NCBI RefSeq assembly: GCF_030403745.1
Contig: NZ_JAQMWP010000019.1
Location: 1-64,000, forward strand
Reading direction: 5' to 3'
Length of the DNA: 64,000 nt
From: Streptomyces sp. S.PB5
Lineage (GTDB): Bacteria; Actinomycetota; Actinomycetes; Streptomycetales; Streptomycetaceae
In this document: piece by piece, positions 45,211-52,851 of the stretch
How the letters are laid out: each line of letters starts with the position of its first letter
How positions within the stretch are numbered: the first letter of the stretch is position 1
Translations under genes and position numbers: made by a program
Notes under the pieces: model-generated
Seen by the model: only the letters and a program-made list of their open reading frames with translations
What the model was told of the DNA's origin: nothing
Database searches by the model: none

Positions 45211-45239
45211 TTGCGTCCGGTATTGCACTAGTGCATAAT
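45211..45239. promoter_or_regulatory. Divergent promoter with MocR operator
   Basis: For the regulator gene, TTGCGT (45211-45216) and CATAAT (45234-45239) are 17 bases apart and end 7 bases before GTG 45247. The perfect 12-bp palindrome TGCACTAGTGCA (45224-45235) overlaps the -10 box and also the promoter zone of the divergent flavin-protein gene. It is the obvious autoregulatory site of the MocR protein. Confidence 0.75.
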
Positions 45240-45246
45240 TTGGTTT

Positions 45247-46578
45247 GTGCTAGGAGGATACAAGATCCAGGGGCGACGCGCAGCGGAGATTGCGGCGAGC
45301 GTCGAGCGTGCGGTGGGCGCCGGAGAGTTGGAGCCGGGGCAACTCCTGCCGCCCATGCGGGAGTTGGCGGCCGATCTGGAGGTCAATCCCAATACCGTCG
45401 CGGCCGCGTACCGGATCCTGCGGGAGCGCGGGGTCATCGAGACCGCGGGGCGCCGGGGCAGCCGGGTGCGGCCCCGGCCGGCCACGACCGGGCGCGAGAA
45501 CATCCGGGTCGAGGTCCCGGAGGGGGTGCGGGACGTGGCGAAGGGCAATCCGGATCCAGGACTGCTGCCGTCCCTGGCGTCGGCCTTCGCGGCGGCCGCC
45601 GAGCAAAACGACCGGGAGCCGGTTCTCTATGGCGAGGCCGCCGTGGAGCCGGAGCTGGCGCGGCTGGTGCGGGATGCGCTGGACGCCGACGGGGTTCCGG
45701 ACGGGCCGGTGGAGGTGGCCTCGGGTTCGCTGGATGCGATCGAGCGGGTTCTCGCGGCCCATCTGAAACCGGGGGACACCGTCGCGGTCGAGGACCCGGG
45801 GTGGGGGAGCCTGCTCGACCTGGTGCCGGCGCTCGGGCTGGACACCGCTCCGGTCGGCGTCGACGACGAAGGACCGTTGCCGGACGATGTGCGGCGGGCG
45901 CTGGCGGCGGGGGCACGGGCGCTGATCGTGACCGACCGGGCGCAGAATCCGACCGGGGCCGCGGTGACCGCGGGGCGGGCGCGTGCCTTGCGGGCCGTAC
46001 TGAAGGAGCACCCGGAGGTGCTGCTCATCGAGGACGACCACGGGCACGGCATCGTGGATCTCCCGCTGCATCCCCTGGCCGGGGTCACTCACAGCTGGGC
46101 CTTCGTGCGGTCCGCCGCCAAGGCCTACGGGCCCGATCTGCGGCTCGCCGTGTTCACCGGGGATGCCGTGACGGTCGACCGGGTGCGGGGGCGGCAGCGG
46201 CTCGGGCCCGGGTGGGTCAGCCGGATCGTGCAGCGGGCGTTCGCCCGGTTGTTGACCGAGGGAGCGGTCGACACGAAGGCGGTGGCCGCGGCGTACGCGG
46301 GGCGCAGGGACTCGTTGATCGGTGCGCTCGCCGAACGGGGCGTCCCGGCGCACGGCCGCAGCGGGATGAACGTGTGGATCCCGGTGCCGGACGAGACCGG
46401 TGCGGTGGCTCGGCTGCTGCATGCGGGGTGGGCCGTGGCACCGGGGGCGCGGTTCCGTATGGGCGCCCCGCCCGGCATCCGCGTCACCGTGTCGACCTTG
46501 AGCGACGAGGAGACGGTGCCGCTGGCGGAGGCGATCGTGTCGGCCGTGGGGACCGGGCGCGCGCGAGGGCACGTCTAG
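45247..46578 (+). CDS. MocR/PdxR-type GntR regulator with aminotransferase-like domain
   Basis: A 443-aa protein. Residues 1-75 are a GntR winged helix (LLPPMRELAADLEVNPNTVA, AAYRILRERGVIETAGRRGS). Residues about 95-443 are a fold-type I aminotransferase domain with the PLP lysine K292 in FVRSAAKAYGPDLRLA, NPTGAAVTAGRA and IEDDHGHGI. MocR proteins sense PLP or amino-PLP adducts. GTG 45247 lies 7 bases from the -10 box, so its message is probably leaderless. It is expected to control the divergent flavin-protein operon. Confidence 0.9.
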   Translation: MLGGYKIQGRRAAEIAASVERAVGAGELEPGQLLPPMRELAADLEVNPNTVAAAYRILRERGVIETAGRRGSRVRPRPATTGRENIRVEVPEGVRDVAKGNPDPGLLPSLASAFAAAAEQNDREPVLYGEAAVEPELARLVRDALDADGVPDGPVEVASGSLDAIERVLAAHLKPGDTVAVEDPGWGSLLDLVPALGLDTAPVGVDDEGPLPDDVRRALAAGARALIVTDRAQNPTGAAVTAGRARALRAVLKEHPEVLLIEDDHGHGIVDLPLHPLAGVTHSWAFVRSAAKAYGPDLRLAVFTGDAVTVDRVRGRQRLGPGWVSRIVQRAFARLLTEGAVDTKAVAAAYAGRRDSLIGALAERGVPAHGRSGMNVWIPVPDETGAVARLLHAGWAVAPGARFRMGAPPGIRVTVSTLSDEETVPLAEAIVSAVGTGRARGHV

Positions 46579-47198
46579 CGGGAGGCGAGGTCATGGTCAC
46601 GCTGCGGGCCGGCGGGGGCTGATCGCGCCCCGCGGCGGAGCCGCGCATTGACGGAGCCCCGCACCTGGGTCAGAGCCGCGCCCGCCAGGACGATCAGCGC
46701 TCCCACCGGTGTCGACCAGCTCAGCGGCTCCCCGAGGATCGCCACGCCCGCCGCCGCGGCGATGACCGGGATGAAGTACGTGACCATCTGGGCCGTCGTC
46801 GGGCCGACTTCCGCCACCGAGCCGTACTGGACGAGGGCCGCCAGGCCTGTGCCCAGGGCGCCCAGCGCTGCGATCGCCGACAGGGGCGTCAGGGCGAAGT
46901 GGCTCGGAAAGGCGGTGAACAACGGTGTCACGACCGCCGGTTGGAGCGTCGCCAGCAGCAACTGGGCGCCGGTCATGGACAGGTGGGAGCGGCCGGTGCC
47001 GGCCAGGGTGCGGCGGACGTGGATCCAGCCGATCGGGTGGCTCAGCGAGGCCGGCAGGGCCATCGCCGTGCCGCCCGCGTCCAGGCCGCGACTGCCGGAC
47101 GGGCCCAGGTGCGCGCCCCGCGCGGCAGCCGCTCCCGCTTCACCGCCGTCGCCGCCGCCGGTCGAGGGCGGGGGCCCGGGGTGTGCGGCGGTGGTCAT
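46575..47198 (-). pseudogene. Truncated EamA/DMT transporter (C-terminal half only)
   Basis: A 207-aa frame. The first 50 residues are a Gly/Ala/Pro-rich leader, followed by the second EamA repeat only: IHVRRTLAGTGRSHLSMTGA, GALGTGLAALVQYGSVAEVG, TTAQMVTYFIPVIAAAAGVA, ILGEPLSWSTPVGALIVLAG. Intact DMT exporters have about 300 residues and ten helices; here four or five remain. It starts with ATG 47198 opposite a LysR gene, a common exporter/regulator pair, which suggests a full gene lost its first repeat. Some half-size DMT proteins do function, so decay is likely but not proven. Confidence 0.6.
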
Positions 47199-47222
47199 GG
47201 GGCACACCTCGGCCGCGAGGAC

Positions 47223-47265
47223 CTCGTAGCGCAATCGAGATTTCCGCCCCGGTATCTCGTAGCAT
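47223..47265. promoter_or_regulatory. LysR-gene promoter and candidate LysR binding region
   Basis: CTCGTAGC occurs twice (47223-47230 and 47256-47263), and CGAGAT (47236-47241) is inverted as ATCTCG (47254-47259). TAGCAT (47260-47265) lies 7 bases before ATG 47273, giving a leaderless LysR message. The dyad covers the divergent transporter promoter zone as expected for a LysR site. Confidence 0.5.
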
Positions 47266-47272
47266 CGCTTAC

Positions 47273-48175
47273 ATGTTGAACCTGGAGCGCCTGCGCACCC
47301 TCGACGCCCTCGCCCGGCACGGCTCGGTGAGCGGTGCCGCGGAGGGGCTGCACATCACGACGTCCGCCGTCTCGCAGCAGATGTCCAAGCTGGAGCGCGA
47401 GGTCGGCCAGCAGCTCCTCGCCAAGCACGGGCGGGGGGTGCGGCTCACGGACGCGGGGCGGCTGCTCGCCGAGCACGCGGCCCGCATCCTGTCGCAGGTC
47501 GAGCTCGCCCAGTCCGATCTGGAGGCCCAACGCGGGCAGGTCGTGGGGGAGTTGAGGCTGTCCGCCTTCCCCACCGCCGCGCGCGGACTGTTCCCCCACG
47601 CGCTCGCCGCCCTCAAGGCCGAGCACTTTGCCCTGCGCGTGCGCTCGTGCGAGCTGGAGCCGGAGCTGGGCATCGCGGGCGTGGTCCGCGGCGACCTCGA
47701 TCTCGCCGTGGTCCTCGACTGGTACAACAAGCCGATGCCGCTGCCCGACGGCCTGGTCAAGGCGTCCGTCCTCGACGACCCGGCGGATGTGGCGATGCCG
47801 GTCGGCCACCGGCTCGCCGACCGTGACGAGGTGGACCTCGCGGAGTTCGCCGGGGACGAGTGGATCACCTGGGGAGAGGGGGAGTTCTGTCATGAGTGGC
47901 TGATGTTCACCCTGCGCTCCAAGGGCATCGAGCCGATCGTCGGCCACCGCGCCGCCGAGACGCACACCCAACTCGGGCTCGTGGCAGCAGGGTTGGGCGT
48001 CTGCATCGCCCCGCTCCTCGGCCGGCACCCGATGCCCGACGGGGTCGTCACCGTCCCGCTCAAGCAGCGGGTCCGACGGCATGTGTACGTCGTCTGGCGT
48101 GCCGACGCCGACCGCCGCCCGTCGATCAGGGCAGCGGTCGAGGCGCTCAGGGACGCGGCCGCGAAACTCGGCTGA
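47273..48175 (+). CDS. LysR-family transcriptional regulator
   Basis: A 300-aa regulator. The N-terminal helix-turn-helix is LERLRTLDALARHGSVSGAA, EGLHITTSAVSQQMSKLERE; the effector domain follows (VGELRLSAFPTAARGLFPHA, DLDLAVVLDWYNKPMPLPDG, HTQLGLVAAGLGVCIAPLLG). It faces a truncated EamA transporter, its presumed former target. ATG 47273 follows a -10 box by 7 bases without a ribosome site, so it is probably leaderless. Confidence 0.93.
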   Translation: MLNLERLRTLDALARHGSVSGAAEGLHITTSAVSQQMSKLEREVGQQLLAKHGRGVRLTDAGRLLAEHAARILSQVELAQSDLEAQRGQVVGELRLSAFPTAARGLFPHALAALKAEHFALRVRSCELEPELGIAGVVRGDLDLAVVLDWYNKPMPLPDGLVKASVLDDPADVAMPVGHRLADRDEVDLAEFAGDEWITWGEGEFCHEWLMFTLRSKGIEPIVGHRAAETHTQLGLVAAGLGVCIAPLLGRHPMPDGVVTVPLKQRVRRHVYVVWRADADRRPSIRAAVEALRDAAAKLG

Positions 48176-48191
48176 TCCCGCGCAGGCCCCC

Positions 48192-48671
48192 TTAACTGCC
48201 CTGCAGCGCAGCCAACTTGCGGAAGTCCCACGACACGATCTTCTCCGGCGTCAGCCGCATCCACGCGTGCCGTCCGTCGTGCGGCATCTCGTCGAGACCG
48301 AAGTTCTTGCGCGCGAACAGCGTCTCGGGGGCATCGAGTTCGGCGTACAGGTCGCCGACCCGGGGCGCCTCGCCCACGAACTCCACGGCGCCGGTCAGCT
48401 CGACGCCGCGCAGCTCGTCGTACTCCTCGCCCGTGTCGACCACGATCGCGACCCGCGGATCGCGCCGCAGATCGGTCCAGCGCTTGCTCTTGACCACCGA
48501 GTACAGCCACAACGCGGTGCCGTCCCAGGCGAACCAGAGCGTGCTGACATGCGGCGCGCCGCTCGCCGACACGGTGGCGACCCGGCAGGTGCGCTGACTG
48601 GTGAGGAACTCGTCCAGCTCGCCCGGCGTCATCATGATCTTCCGGCCCCGGCGTTGCTGAGTGACGGTCAT
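48192..48671 (-). CDS. Pyridoxamine-oxidase-like split-barrel protein (F420/FMN class)
   Basis: A 159-aa split-barrel protein: MMTPGELDEFLTSQRTCRVA, TVSASGAPHVSTLWFAWDGT, SVVKSKRWTDLRRDPRVAIV, ELRGVELTGAVEFVGE. This resembles the actinobacterial PPOX class that uses F420 or FMN; the substrate is unknown. I place the start at ATG 48671 (MTVTQQRRGRK) after an AG-rich site. It converges on LysR with a 16-base gap. A long dyad lies 30 bases upstream of its start. Confidence 0.82.
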   Translation of the reverse strand: MTVTQQRRGRKIMMTPGELDEFLTSQRTCRVATVSASGAPHVSTLWFAWDGTALWLYSVVKSKRWTDLRRDPRVAIVVDTGEEYDELRGVELTGAVEFVGEAPRVGDLYAELDAPETLFARKNFGLDEMPHDGRHAWMRLTPEKIVSWDFRKLAALQGS

Positions 48672-48700
48672 GCGGCCCCCTCTTCCTTCTCCCACGTCGT

Positions 48701-48722
48701 GTCAGAGGAGAGATCCTCTGAC
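48701..48722. promoter_or_regulatory. Long perfect dyad between divergent genes
   Basis: GTCAGAGGA (48701-48709) is inverted exactly as TCCTCTGAC (48714-48722) around GAGA. CACGTCGTGTCAGA and CATCACGTCAGAA flank it, giving extra half-sites of GTCAGA. It lies in the promoter zone of the split-barrel gene and 90 bases before the isochorismatase-fold gene. Confidence 0.55.
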
Positions 48723-48811
48723 ATCACGTCAGAAAAGGATGCGGTGTCTTCCGTCGGCACGCAATGGTGGTTACGCTCGCCCGCTCCACCGTCGGCGACC
48801 AGGGGGGAACC

Positions 48812-49465
48812 GTGCCGTCGAACCAACAGCTCAGCGAGCTCCTCGATCCGCACTCCACGGTGCTGCTCACCGTCGAGTGCCAGCAGGGTGTCGTGGGCCC
48901 GGACAGCGCGCTGCCCGAACTCGCCAAGGAGGCACGGCAGTCGGGCGCCCTCGCCAACGTGGCCCGGCTGGTGGCCGGTGCCCACGAGAGCGGCATCCAG
49001 GTGATCCACGCCATCGCCGAACGCCGCCCCGACGGCCGCGGCGCCAACCGCAACGCCCGCCTCTTCCGCGCCGCCGAACGGCTCCCCGTCCAGCAGCTCT
49101 CCGGCACCACCGCGGTCCGGGTGGCGGCCCCGATCGAGGTGGCGGAGGAGGACTTCGTGGTACGGCGGCTGCACGGGCTGTCGCCGATCCAGGGCACCGA
49201 CGTCGATCCGCTGCTGCGCAACCTCGGCTGCCGCACGCTCGTCGTCACCGGAGTCTCCGCCAACGTGGCCGTCCCCAACGCCGTGTTCGACGCGGTCAAC
49301 CGGGGTTACACCGCCGTGGTCGTCACGGACGCCATCGCCGGGGTGCCCTCCGACTACACCCCCGCGCTGATCCGCAACACCCTCGCCCTGGTCGCCACCC
49401 TCGCGACCACGGCCGAAGTGCTGGGCTGTCTCACGCGAGTTCGATCGAGTCGCCGCTCACGCTGA
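48812..49465 (+). CDS. Isochorismatase-fold protein with altered active site
   Basis: A 217-aa protein of the isochorismatase/cysteine-hydrolase fold (STVLLTVECQQGVVGPDSAL, ARLVAGAHESGIQVIHAIAE, EDFVVRRLHGLSPIQGTDVD, CRTLVVTGVSANVAVPNAVF, GYTAVVVTDAIAGV). The usual triad is changed: the Asp of the first strand is E22, the Lys position is Arg in VVRRLHG, and the nucleophilic Cys is replaced in GVSANVAV. It may be a non-hydrolytic or differently acting member. GTG 48812 has GGGGGGA 5 bases upstream. It overlaps the Rieske gene tail to tail by 35 bases. Confidence 0.82.
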   Translation: MPSNQQLSELLDPHSTVLLTVECQQGVVGPDSALPELAKEARQSGALANVARLVAGAHESGIQVIHAIAERRPDGRGANRNARLFRAAERLPVQQLSGTTAVRVAAPIEVAEEDFVVRRLHGLSPIQGTDVDPLLRNLGCRTLVVTGVSANVAVPNAVFDAVNRGYTAVVVTDAIAGVPSDYTPALIRNTLALVATLATTAEVLGCLTRVRSSRRSR

Positions 49466-49850
49466 TCTTCTCCTCGGGCAACGGCTGTGTGGCGGGCCCC
49501 TTCTTCACACTGCCGTCGGTCACCGAGAACTCGCTCTTGTGGCACGGACAGGTGATGACCCCGTTGGCGATCCCGGTCACCGCGCAGCCCTGGTGGGTGC
49601 ACTTCGACGAGAACGCCTTGAACTCACCGGACGTGGGCTGGGTGACCACCACCCCCGCGTCCTTGAAGATCTTGCCGCCCCCCTCGGGGATGTCCGACGT
49701 CTTCCCCAGGACGGTCCCGGAGGACGCGGAGGAGGACCCCTCGTCCGAGCCGCACGCGTTGAGCGTGATGGCGAGTCCCGCCGCGCCCACCGCCGCCACG
49801 ACCGTGCGGCGGCTCGGTGCCGAGGTGGGATGAAGCGATTCGCTGGACAT
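49431..49850 (-). CDS. Rieske [2Fe-2S] lipoprotein with Tat signal
   Basis: A 139-aa exported protein. SRRTVVAAVGAAGLAITLNA followed by C33 is a twin-arginine plus lipobox signal. The Rieske cluster ligands are C84 and H86 in KCTHQGC and C101 and H104 in CPCHKSEF, with C89-C103 as the likely disulfide. A Ser-rich linker separates anchor and cluster domain. It is a stand-alone small Rieske protein, not the cytochrome bc1 subunit; its electron partner is unknown. ATG 49850 has AAGGGGA 7 bases upstream. Confidence 0.92.
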   Translation of the reverse strand: MSSESLHPTSAPSRRTVVAAVGAAGLAITLNACGSDEGSSSASSGTVLGKTSDIPEGGGKIFKDAGVVVTQPTSGEFKAFSSKCTHQGCAVTGIANGVITCPCHKSEFSVTDGSVKKGPATQPLPEEKISVSGDSIELA

Positions 49851-49931
49851 GGTCACGTCCCCTTCCGCGGATGTCTCCTGCACTGCCCAGGGGTACGGAC
49901 CCGGCGTGCCGGTTGTTCACCCACCCCTCGG

Positions 49932-49937
49932 TAACCT
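49932..49937 (+). promoter_or_regulatory. -10 box of the HipA-like/DUF3037 operon
   Basis: TAACCT lies 6 bases before ATG 49944, with no ribosome site between, so the message is probably leaderless. Confidence 0.5.
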
Positions 49938-49943
49938 GGGGCG

Positions 49944-50708
49944 ATGCTCAAGGAAGCCATCGCGACCCGCTTCATCACGCCCCTGCGTGAGGGCGGCTCG
50001 CTGCCGGGCCTCGTCGAGGCCGACGACTTCGGCACGTACGTCATCAAGTTCACCGGCGCCGGACAGGGCCGCAAGACGCTGGTCGCCGAGGTCGTCGTCG
50101 GCGAACTCGCCCGCCGGCTGGGCTTCCGGGTGCCCCGGCTCGTCACGCTCGACCTCGACCCCGTGCTCGGTCTCGGCGAACCCGAGCAGCAGGTCCAGGA
50201 TCTGCTGAGGGCCAGCGGCGGCACCAACCTCGGCATGGACTTCCTCTCCGGCGCCCTCGGCTTCGACCCCCTCGCCTTCGGCGTGAGCCCCGAGGAGGCC
50301 GGCCGGATCGTCTGGTTCGACGCGCTGGTCAACAACGTCGACCGCTCCTGGCGCAACCCGAACATGCTGATGTGGCGGGGCGACCTGTGGCTCATCGACC
50401 ACGGCGCGACCATGATCTGGCACCACAACTGGCCGGGCGCCGAGGCGTCGGCCGCGCGCCCGTACGACGCCTCGGACCACGCTCTCGCCCGCTTCCGGCC
50501 CGACATCGTGGCGGCAGCCGCGGACCTGGCCCCCCTTGTCACCGAGGACCTCCTCGCCGAGGCCACCGCCGAGATCCCGGACGTCTGGCTCGCCGACGAA
50601 CCCGGCTTCGACACCCCGGACGAACTGCGCCGGGCCTACGCCCGGCCCCTGCTCGCGCGGGCCGCGGCGATCCACGAGCGCGTCACCGGAATCGAGGGGG
50701 ACAAGTGA
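49944..50708 (+). CDS. HipA-like kinase
   Basis: A 254-aa protein related to HipA/PI4K-like kinases but lacking HipA's N-terminal subdomain. The kinase residues are kept: K35 in TYVIKFTGAGQGRK, the catalytic D133 and N138 in VNNVDRSWRNPNML, and the metal-binding D152 in LWLIDHGAT. It is therefore likely active, but the substrate is unknown. Its stop overlaps the start of a DUF3037 gene, a pair I recall as recurrent in bacteria. HipB-type antitoxin is absent. ATG 49944 is probably leaderless. Confidence 0.82.
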   Translation: MLKEAIATRFITPLREGGSLPGLVEADDFGTYVIKFTGAGQGRKTLVAEVVVGELARRLGFRVPRLVTLDLDPVLGLGEPEQQVQDLLRASGGTNLGMDFLSGALGFDPLAFGVSPEEAGRIVWFDALVNNVDRSWRNPNMLMWRGDLWLIDHGATMIWHHNWPGAEASAARPYDASDHALARFRPDIVAAAADLAPLVTEDLLAEATAEIPDVWLADEPGFDTPDELRRAYARPLLARAAAIHERVTGIEGDK

Positions 50709-51154
50709 GCGAGCGGCACATCCACATGGCCGGCAGTGTCGTCGAGCGGCACATCATCAAGGGCGGCCAGGGCGGCGGCCGGGACGTCTTCGAGTACGCC
50801 CTGCTGCGTGTCGTCCCCCGTATCGAGCGCGGCGAGTGCGTCAACGCCGGCGTGCTCGTCTACTGCCGTGCGAAGGGGTACCTCGGTGCCCGCACCCACC
50901 TCGACGAGGCGCGGCTGCTCGCCCTGGACCCGGACGCGGACGTGACCGGGATCCGGGCGGCCCTGGGCGCCGTCGAAGGGGTGTGCGGCGGGGCGGACAC
51001 GGCCGGTCAGGCAGCCGGGGACGACGCCGGGCGGCGCTTCCGCTGGCTGGTCGCACCCCGCTCGACGGTCGTCCAGCCGGGGCCCGTGCACACCGGGCTC
51101 ACCATCGATCCGGCGGCCGAGACGGAGCGCCTGCTGAACCTCCTGGTGAGGTAA
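50705..51154 (+). CDS. DUF3037 family protein
   Basis: A 149-aa protein. The DUF3037 core reads DVFEYALLRVVPRIERGECV, NAGVLVYCRAKGYLGART and ends with FRWLVAPRSTVVQPGPVHTG, LTIDPAAETERLLNLLV. Function is unknown. GTG 50705 overlaps the TGA of the HipA-like gene, so translation is coupled and a joint function is likely; ATG 50729 is an internal alternative. It could be a substrate, antitoxin or partner of the kinase. Confidence 0.82.
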   Translation: MSERHIHMAGSVVERHIIKGGQGGGRDVFEYALLRVVPRIERGECVNAGVLVYCRAKGYLGARTHLDEARLLALDPDADVTGIRAALGAVEGVCGGADTAGQAAGDDAGRRFRWLVAPRSTVVQPGPVHTGLTIDPAAETERLLNLLVR

Positions 51155-51179
51155 TGGATCACACCTGACGGGCGTGGCG

Positions 51180-51208
51180 TTGACACCGGGTGCCAGGGCT
51201 TCTAGCGT
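51180..51208 (+). promoter_or_regulatory. Strong vegetative promoter of the dehydrogenase operon
   Basis: TTGACA (51180-51185) and TAGCGT (51203-51208) are exactly 17 bases apart, close to the HrdB consensus and the best promoter seen in this window. ATG 51283 follows 75 bases downstream. Confidence 0.75.
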
Positions 51209-51226
51209 CACGTCTGCCGAAGGTAC

Positions 51227-51240
51227 TAAGCGGTCGCTCA
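51227..51240. promoter_or_regulatory. TetR-type operator upstream of the dehydrogenase genes
   Basis: TAAGCGGTCGCTCA is a dyad (TAAGCG / CGCTCA) 13 bases after the expected start of transcription. The AGCG-NN-CGCT pattern is common for TetR regulators of fatty-acid genes in Actinobacteria. No TetR gene is in the window. Confidence 0.55.
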
Positions 51241-51282
51241 CCGATCGGGCCGCACATTCTTCAAGGGCGAGGAGAAGCAGCA

Positions 51283-52044
51283 ATGTCCACCACTGAGCAG
51301 CGGGTAGCCGTCGTCACCGGCGCCGCGCGCGGCATCGGTGCCGCCACCGCCGTACGACTGGCCGCCGAGGGCCGCGCGGTCGCCGTCATCGACCTCGACG
51401 AGGCCGCCTGCAAGGACACCGTCGAGAAGATCACCGCGGCGGGCGGCAAGGCCATCGCCGTCGGCGCGGACGTCTCCGACGAGGCCCAGGTCGAGGCGGC
51501 CGTCGCGCGCGTCGTCGCCGAGCTCGGCGCCCCGACGATCCTCGTCAACAACGCGGGCGTGCTCCGCGACAACCTGCTGTTCAAGATGAGCGCCTCGGAC
51601 TGGGACACCGTCCTGAACGTGCACCTGCGCGGCTCGTTCCTGATGACGAAGTACGTCCAGAAGCACATGGTCGACGCAGGCTTCGGCCGCGTGGTCAACC
51701 TGTCCTCCTCCTCGGCGCTCGGCAACCGCGGCCAGGCCAACTACTCCGCCGCCAAGGCCGGTCTCCAGGGCTTCACCAAGACCCTCGCCATCGAGCTCGG
51801 CAAGTTCGGCATCACCGCCAACGCCGTCGCCCCCGGCTTCATCGCCACCGACATGACCGCCGCGACCGCCGCGCGCGTGGGCATGGGCTTCGAGGAGTTC
51901 AAGGCCGCGGCCGCCACCCAGATCCCCGTCGCGCGCGTGGGCGAGCCCGACGACATCGCCAACGCGATCGCCTTCTTCACGAACGAGGCCGCCGGCTTCG
52001 TCTCCGGCCAGGTGCTGTACGTGGCCGGCGGACCGCTCGACTAA
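51283..52044 (+). CDS. 3-oxoacyl-ACP reductase-like short-chain dehydrogenase
   Basis: A 253-aa short-chain dehydrogenase. The cofactor motif is GAARGIGAATA, followed by VNNAGVLRDN, the catalytic Ser in VVNLSSSSALGN and the YxxxK pair in ANYSAAKAGLQGF. It resembles FabG enzymes that reduce 3-oxoacyl thioesters with NAD(P)H. GAGGAGAAG precedes ATG 51283. A second dehydrogenase gene follows after 28 bases. It lies behind a strong promoter and a TetR-type dyad, which suggests fatty-acid or polyketide substrates. Confidence 0.9.
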   Translation: MSTTEQRVAVVTGAARGIGAATAVRLAAEGRAVAVIDLDEAACKDTVEKITAAGGKAIAVGADVSDEAQVEAAVARVVAELGAPTILVNNAGVLRDNLLFKMSASDWDTVLNVHLRGSFLMTKYVQKHMVDAGFGRVVNLSSSSALGNRGQANYSAAKAGLQGFTKTLAIELGKFGITANAVAPGFIATDMTAATAARVGMGFEEFKAAAATQIPVARVGEPDDIANAIAFFTNEAAGFVSGQVLYVAGGPLD

Positions 52045-52072
52045 GCGATCAAGGGACCTAGGGATCATCGAC

Positions 52073-52834
52073 ATGACTGAACTGCCTGAGCTCTCCGGCA
52101 AGGTCGCCCTCGTCACGGGCGCCAGCCGGGGCATCGGCTACGGCGTCGCCGAGGCGCTCGTCGCGCGCGGTGACCGCGTCGTCATCACCGGCCGCAACGA
52201 GGACGCCCTGAAGGAGGCCGTCGAGCAGCTCGGCGCCGACCGCGTCATCGGCGTCGCCGGCAAGGCCCACGACGAGGAGCACCAGGCCGTCGCCGTCGCG
52301 CGCGCCATGGAGGCCTTCGGGCGGGTCGACTACCTGGTCAACAACGCCGGTACCAACCCGGTGTTCGGGCCGATCGCCGACCTCGACCTGAACGTGGCCC
52401 GCAAGGTGTTCGAGACCAACGTGATCTCGGCGCTCGGCTTCGCGCAGAAGACCTGGCACGCCTGGCAGAAGGACAACGGCGGCGCGATCGTCAACATCGC
52501 CTCCGTCGCGGGCGTCGCGCCCTCGCCCTTCATCGCCGCCTACGGTGTCAGCAAGGCCGCGATGATCAACCTGACCGCGCAGCTCGCGCACGAGTTCGCG
52601 CCCAAGGTGCGGGTCAACGCGATCGCCCCGGCGGTCGTCAAGACCAAGTTCGCGCAGGCCCTGTACGAGGGCCGGGAAGCCGAGGCCGCCGCGTCCTACC
52701 CGCTGGGCCGGCTCGGTGTGCCCGCCGACATCGGCGGCGCCGCCGCGTTCCTGACCTCGGCGCAGTCGGACTGGATCACCGGGCAGACGCTCGTCATCGA
52801 CGGCGGCATCTTCCTCAACGCCGGCGTCGGCTGA
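52073..52834 (+). CDS. Short-chain dehydrogenase/reductase
   Basis: A 253-aa enzyme with GASRGIGYGVAEAL, VNNAGTNPVFGP, the catalytic Ser in IVNIASVAGVAPSP and YGVSK. It shares the fold of its upstream neighbour but is clearly diverged. It is probably co-transcribed with it, 28 bases apart, and a hairpin without T tract follows 18 bases downstream. The substrate is unknown. Confidence 0.9.
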   Translation: MTELPELSGKVALVTGASRGIGYGVAEALVARGDRVVITGRNEDALKEAVEQLGADRVIGVAGKAHDEEHQAVAVARAMEAFGRVDYLVNNAGTNPVFGPIADLDLNVARKVFETNVISALGFAQKTWHAWQKDNGGAIVNIASVAGVAPSPFIAAYGVSKAAMINLTAQLAHEFAPKVRVNAIAPAVVKTKFAQALYEGREAEAAASYPLGRLGVPADIGGAAAFLTSAQSDWITGQTLVIDGGIFLNAGVG

Positions 52835-52851
52835 CCGACCCCGCACTCACC

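Noticed and set aside
46579..46620. GC-rich segment after the MocR gene considered as a terminator.
   Set aside because: No stable dyad; the MocR and opposite EamA frames already overlap here by four bases.
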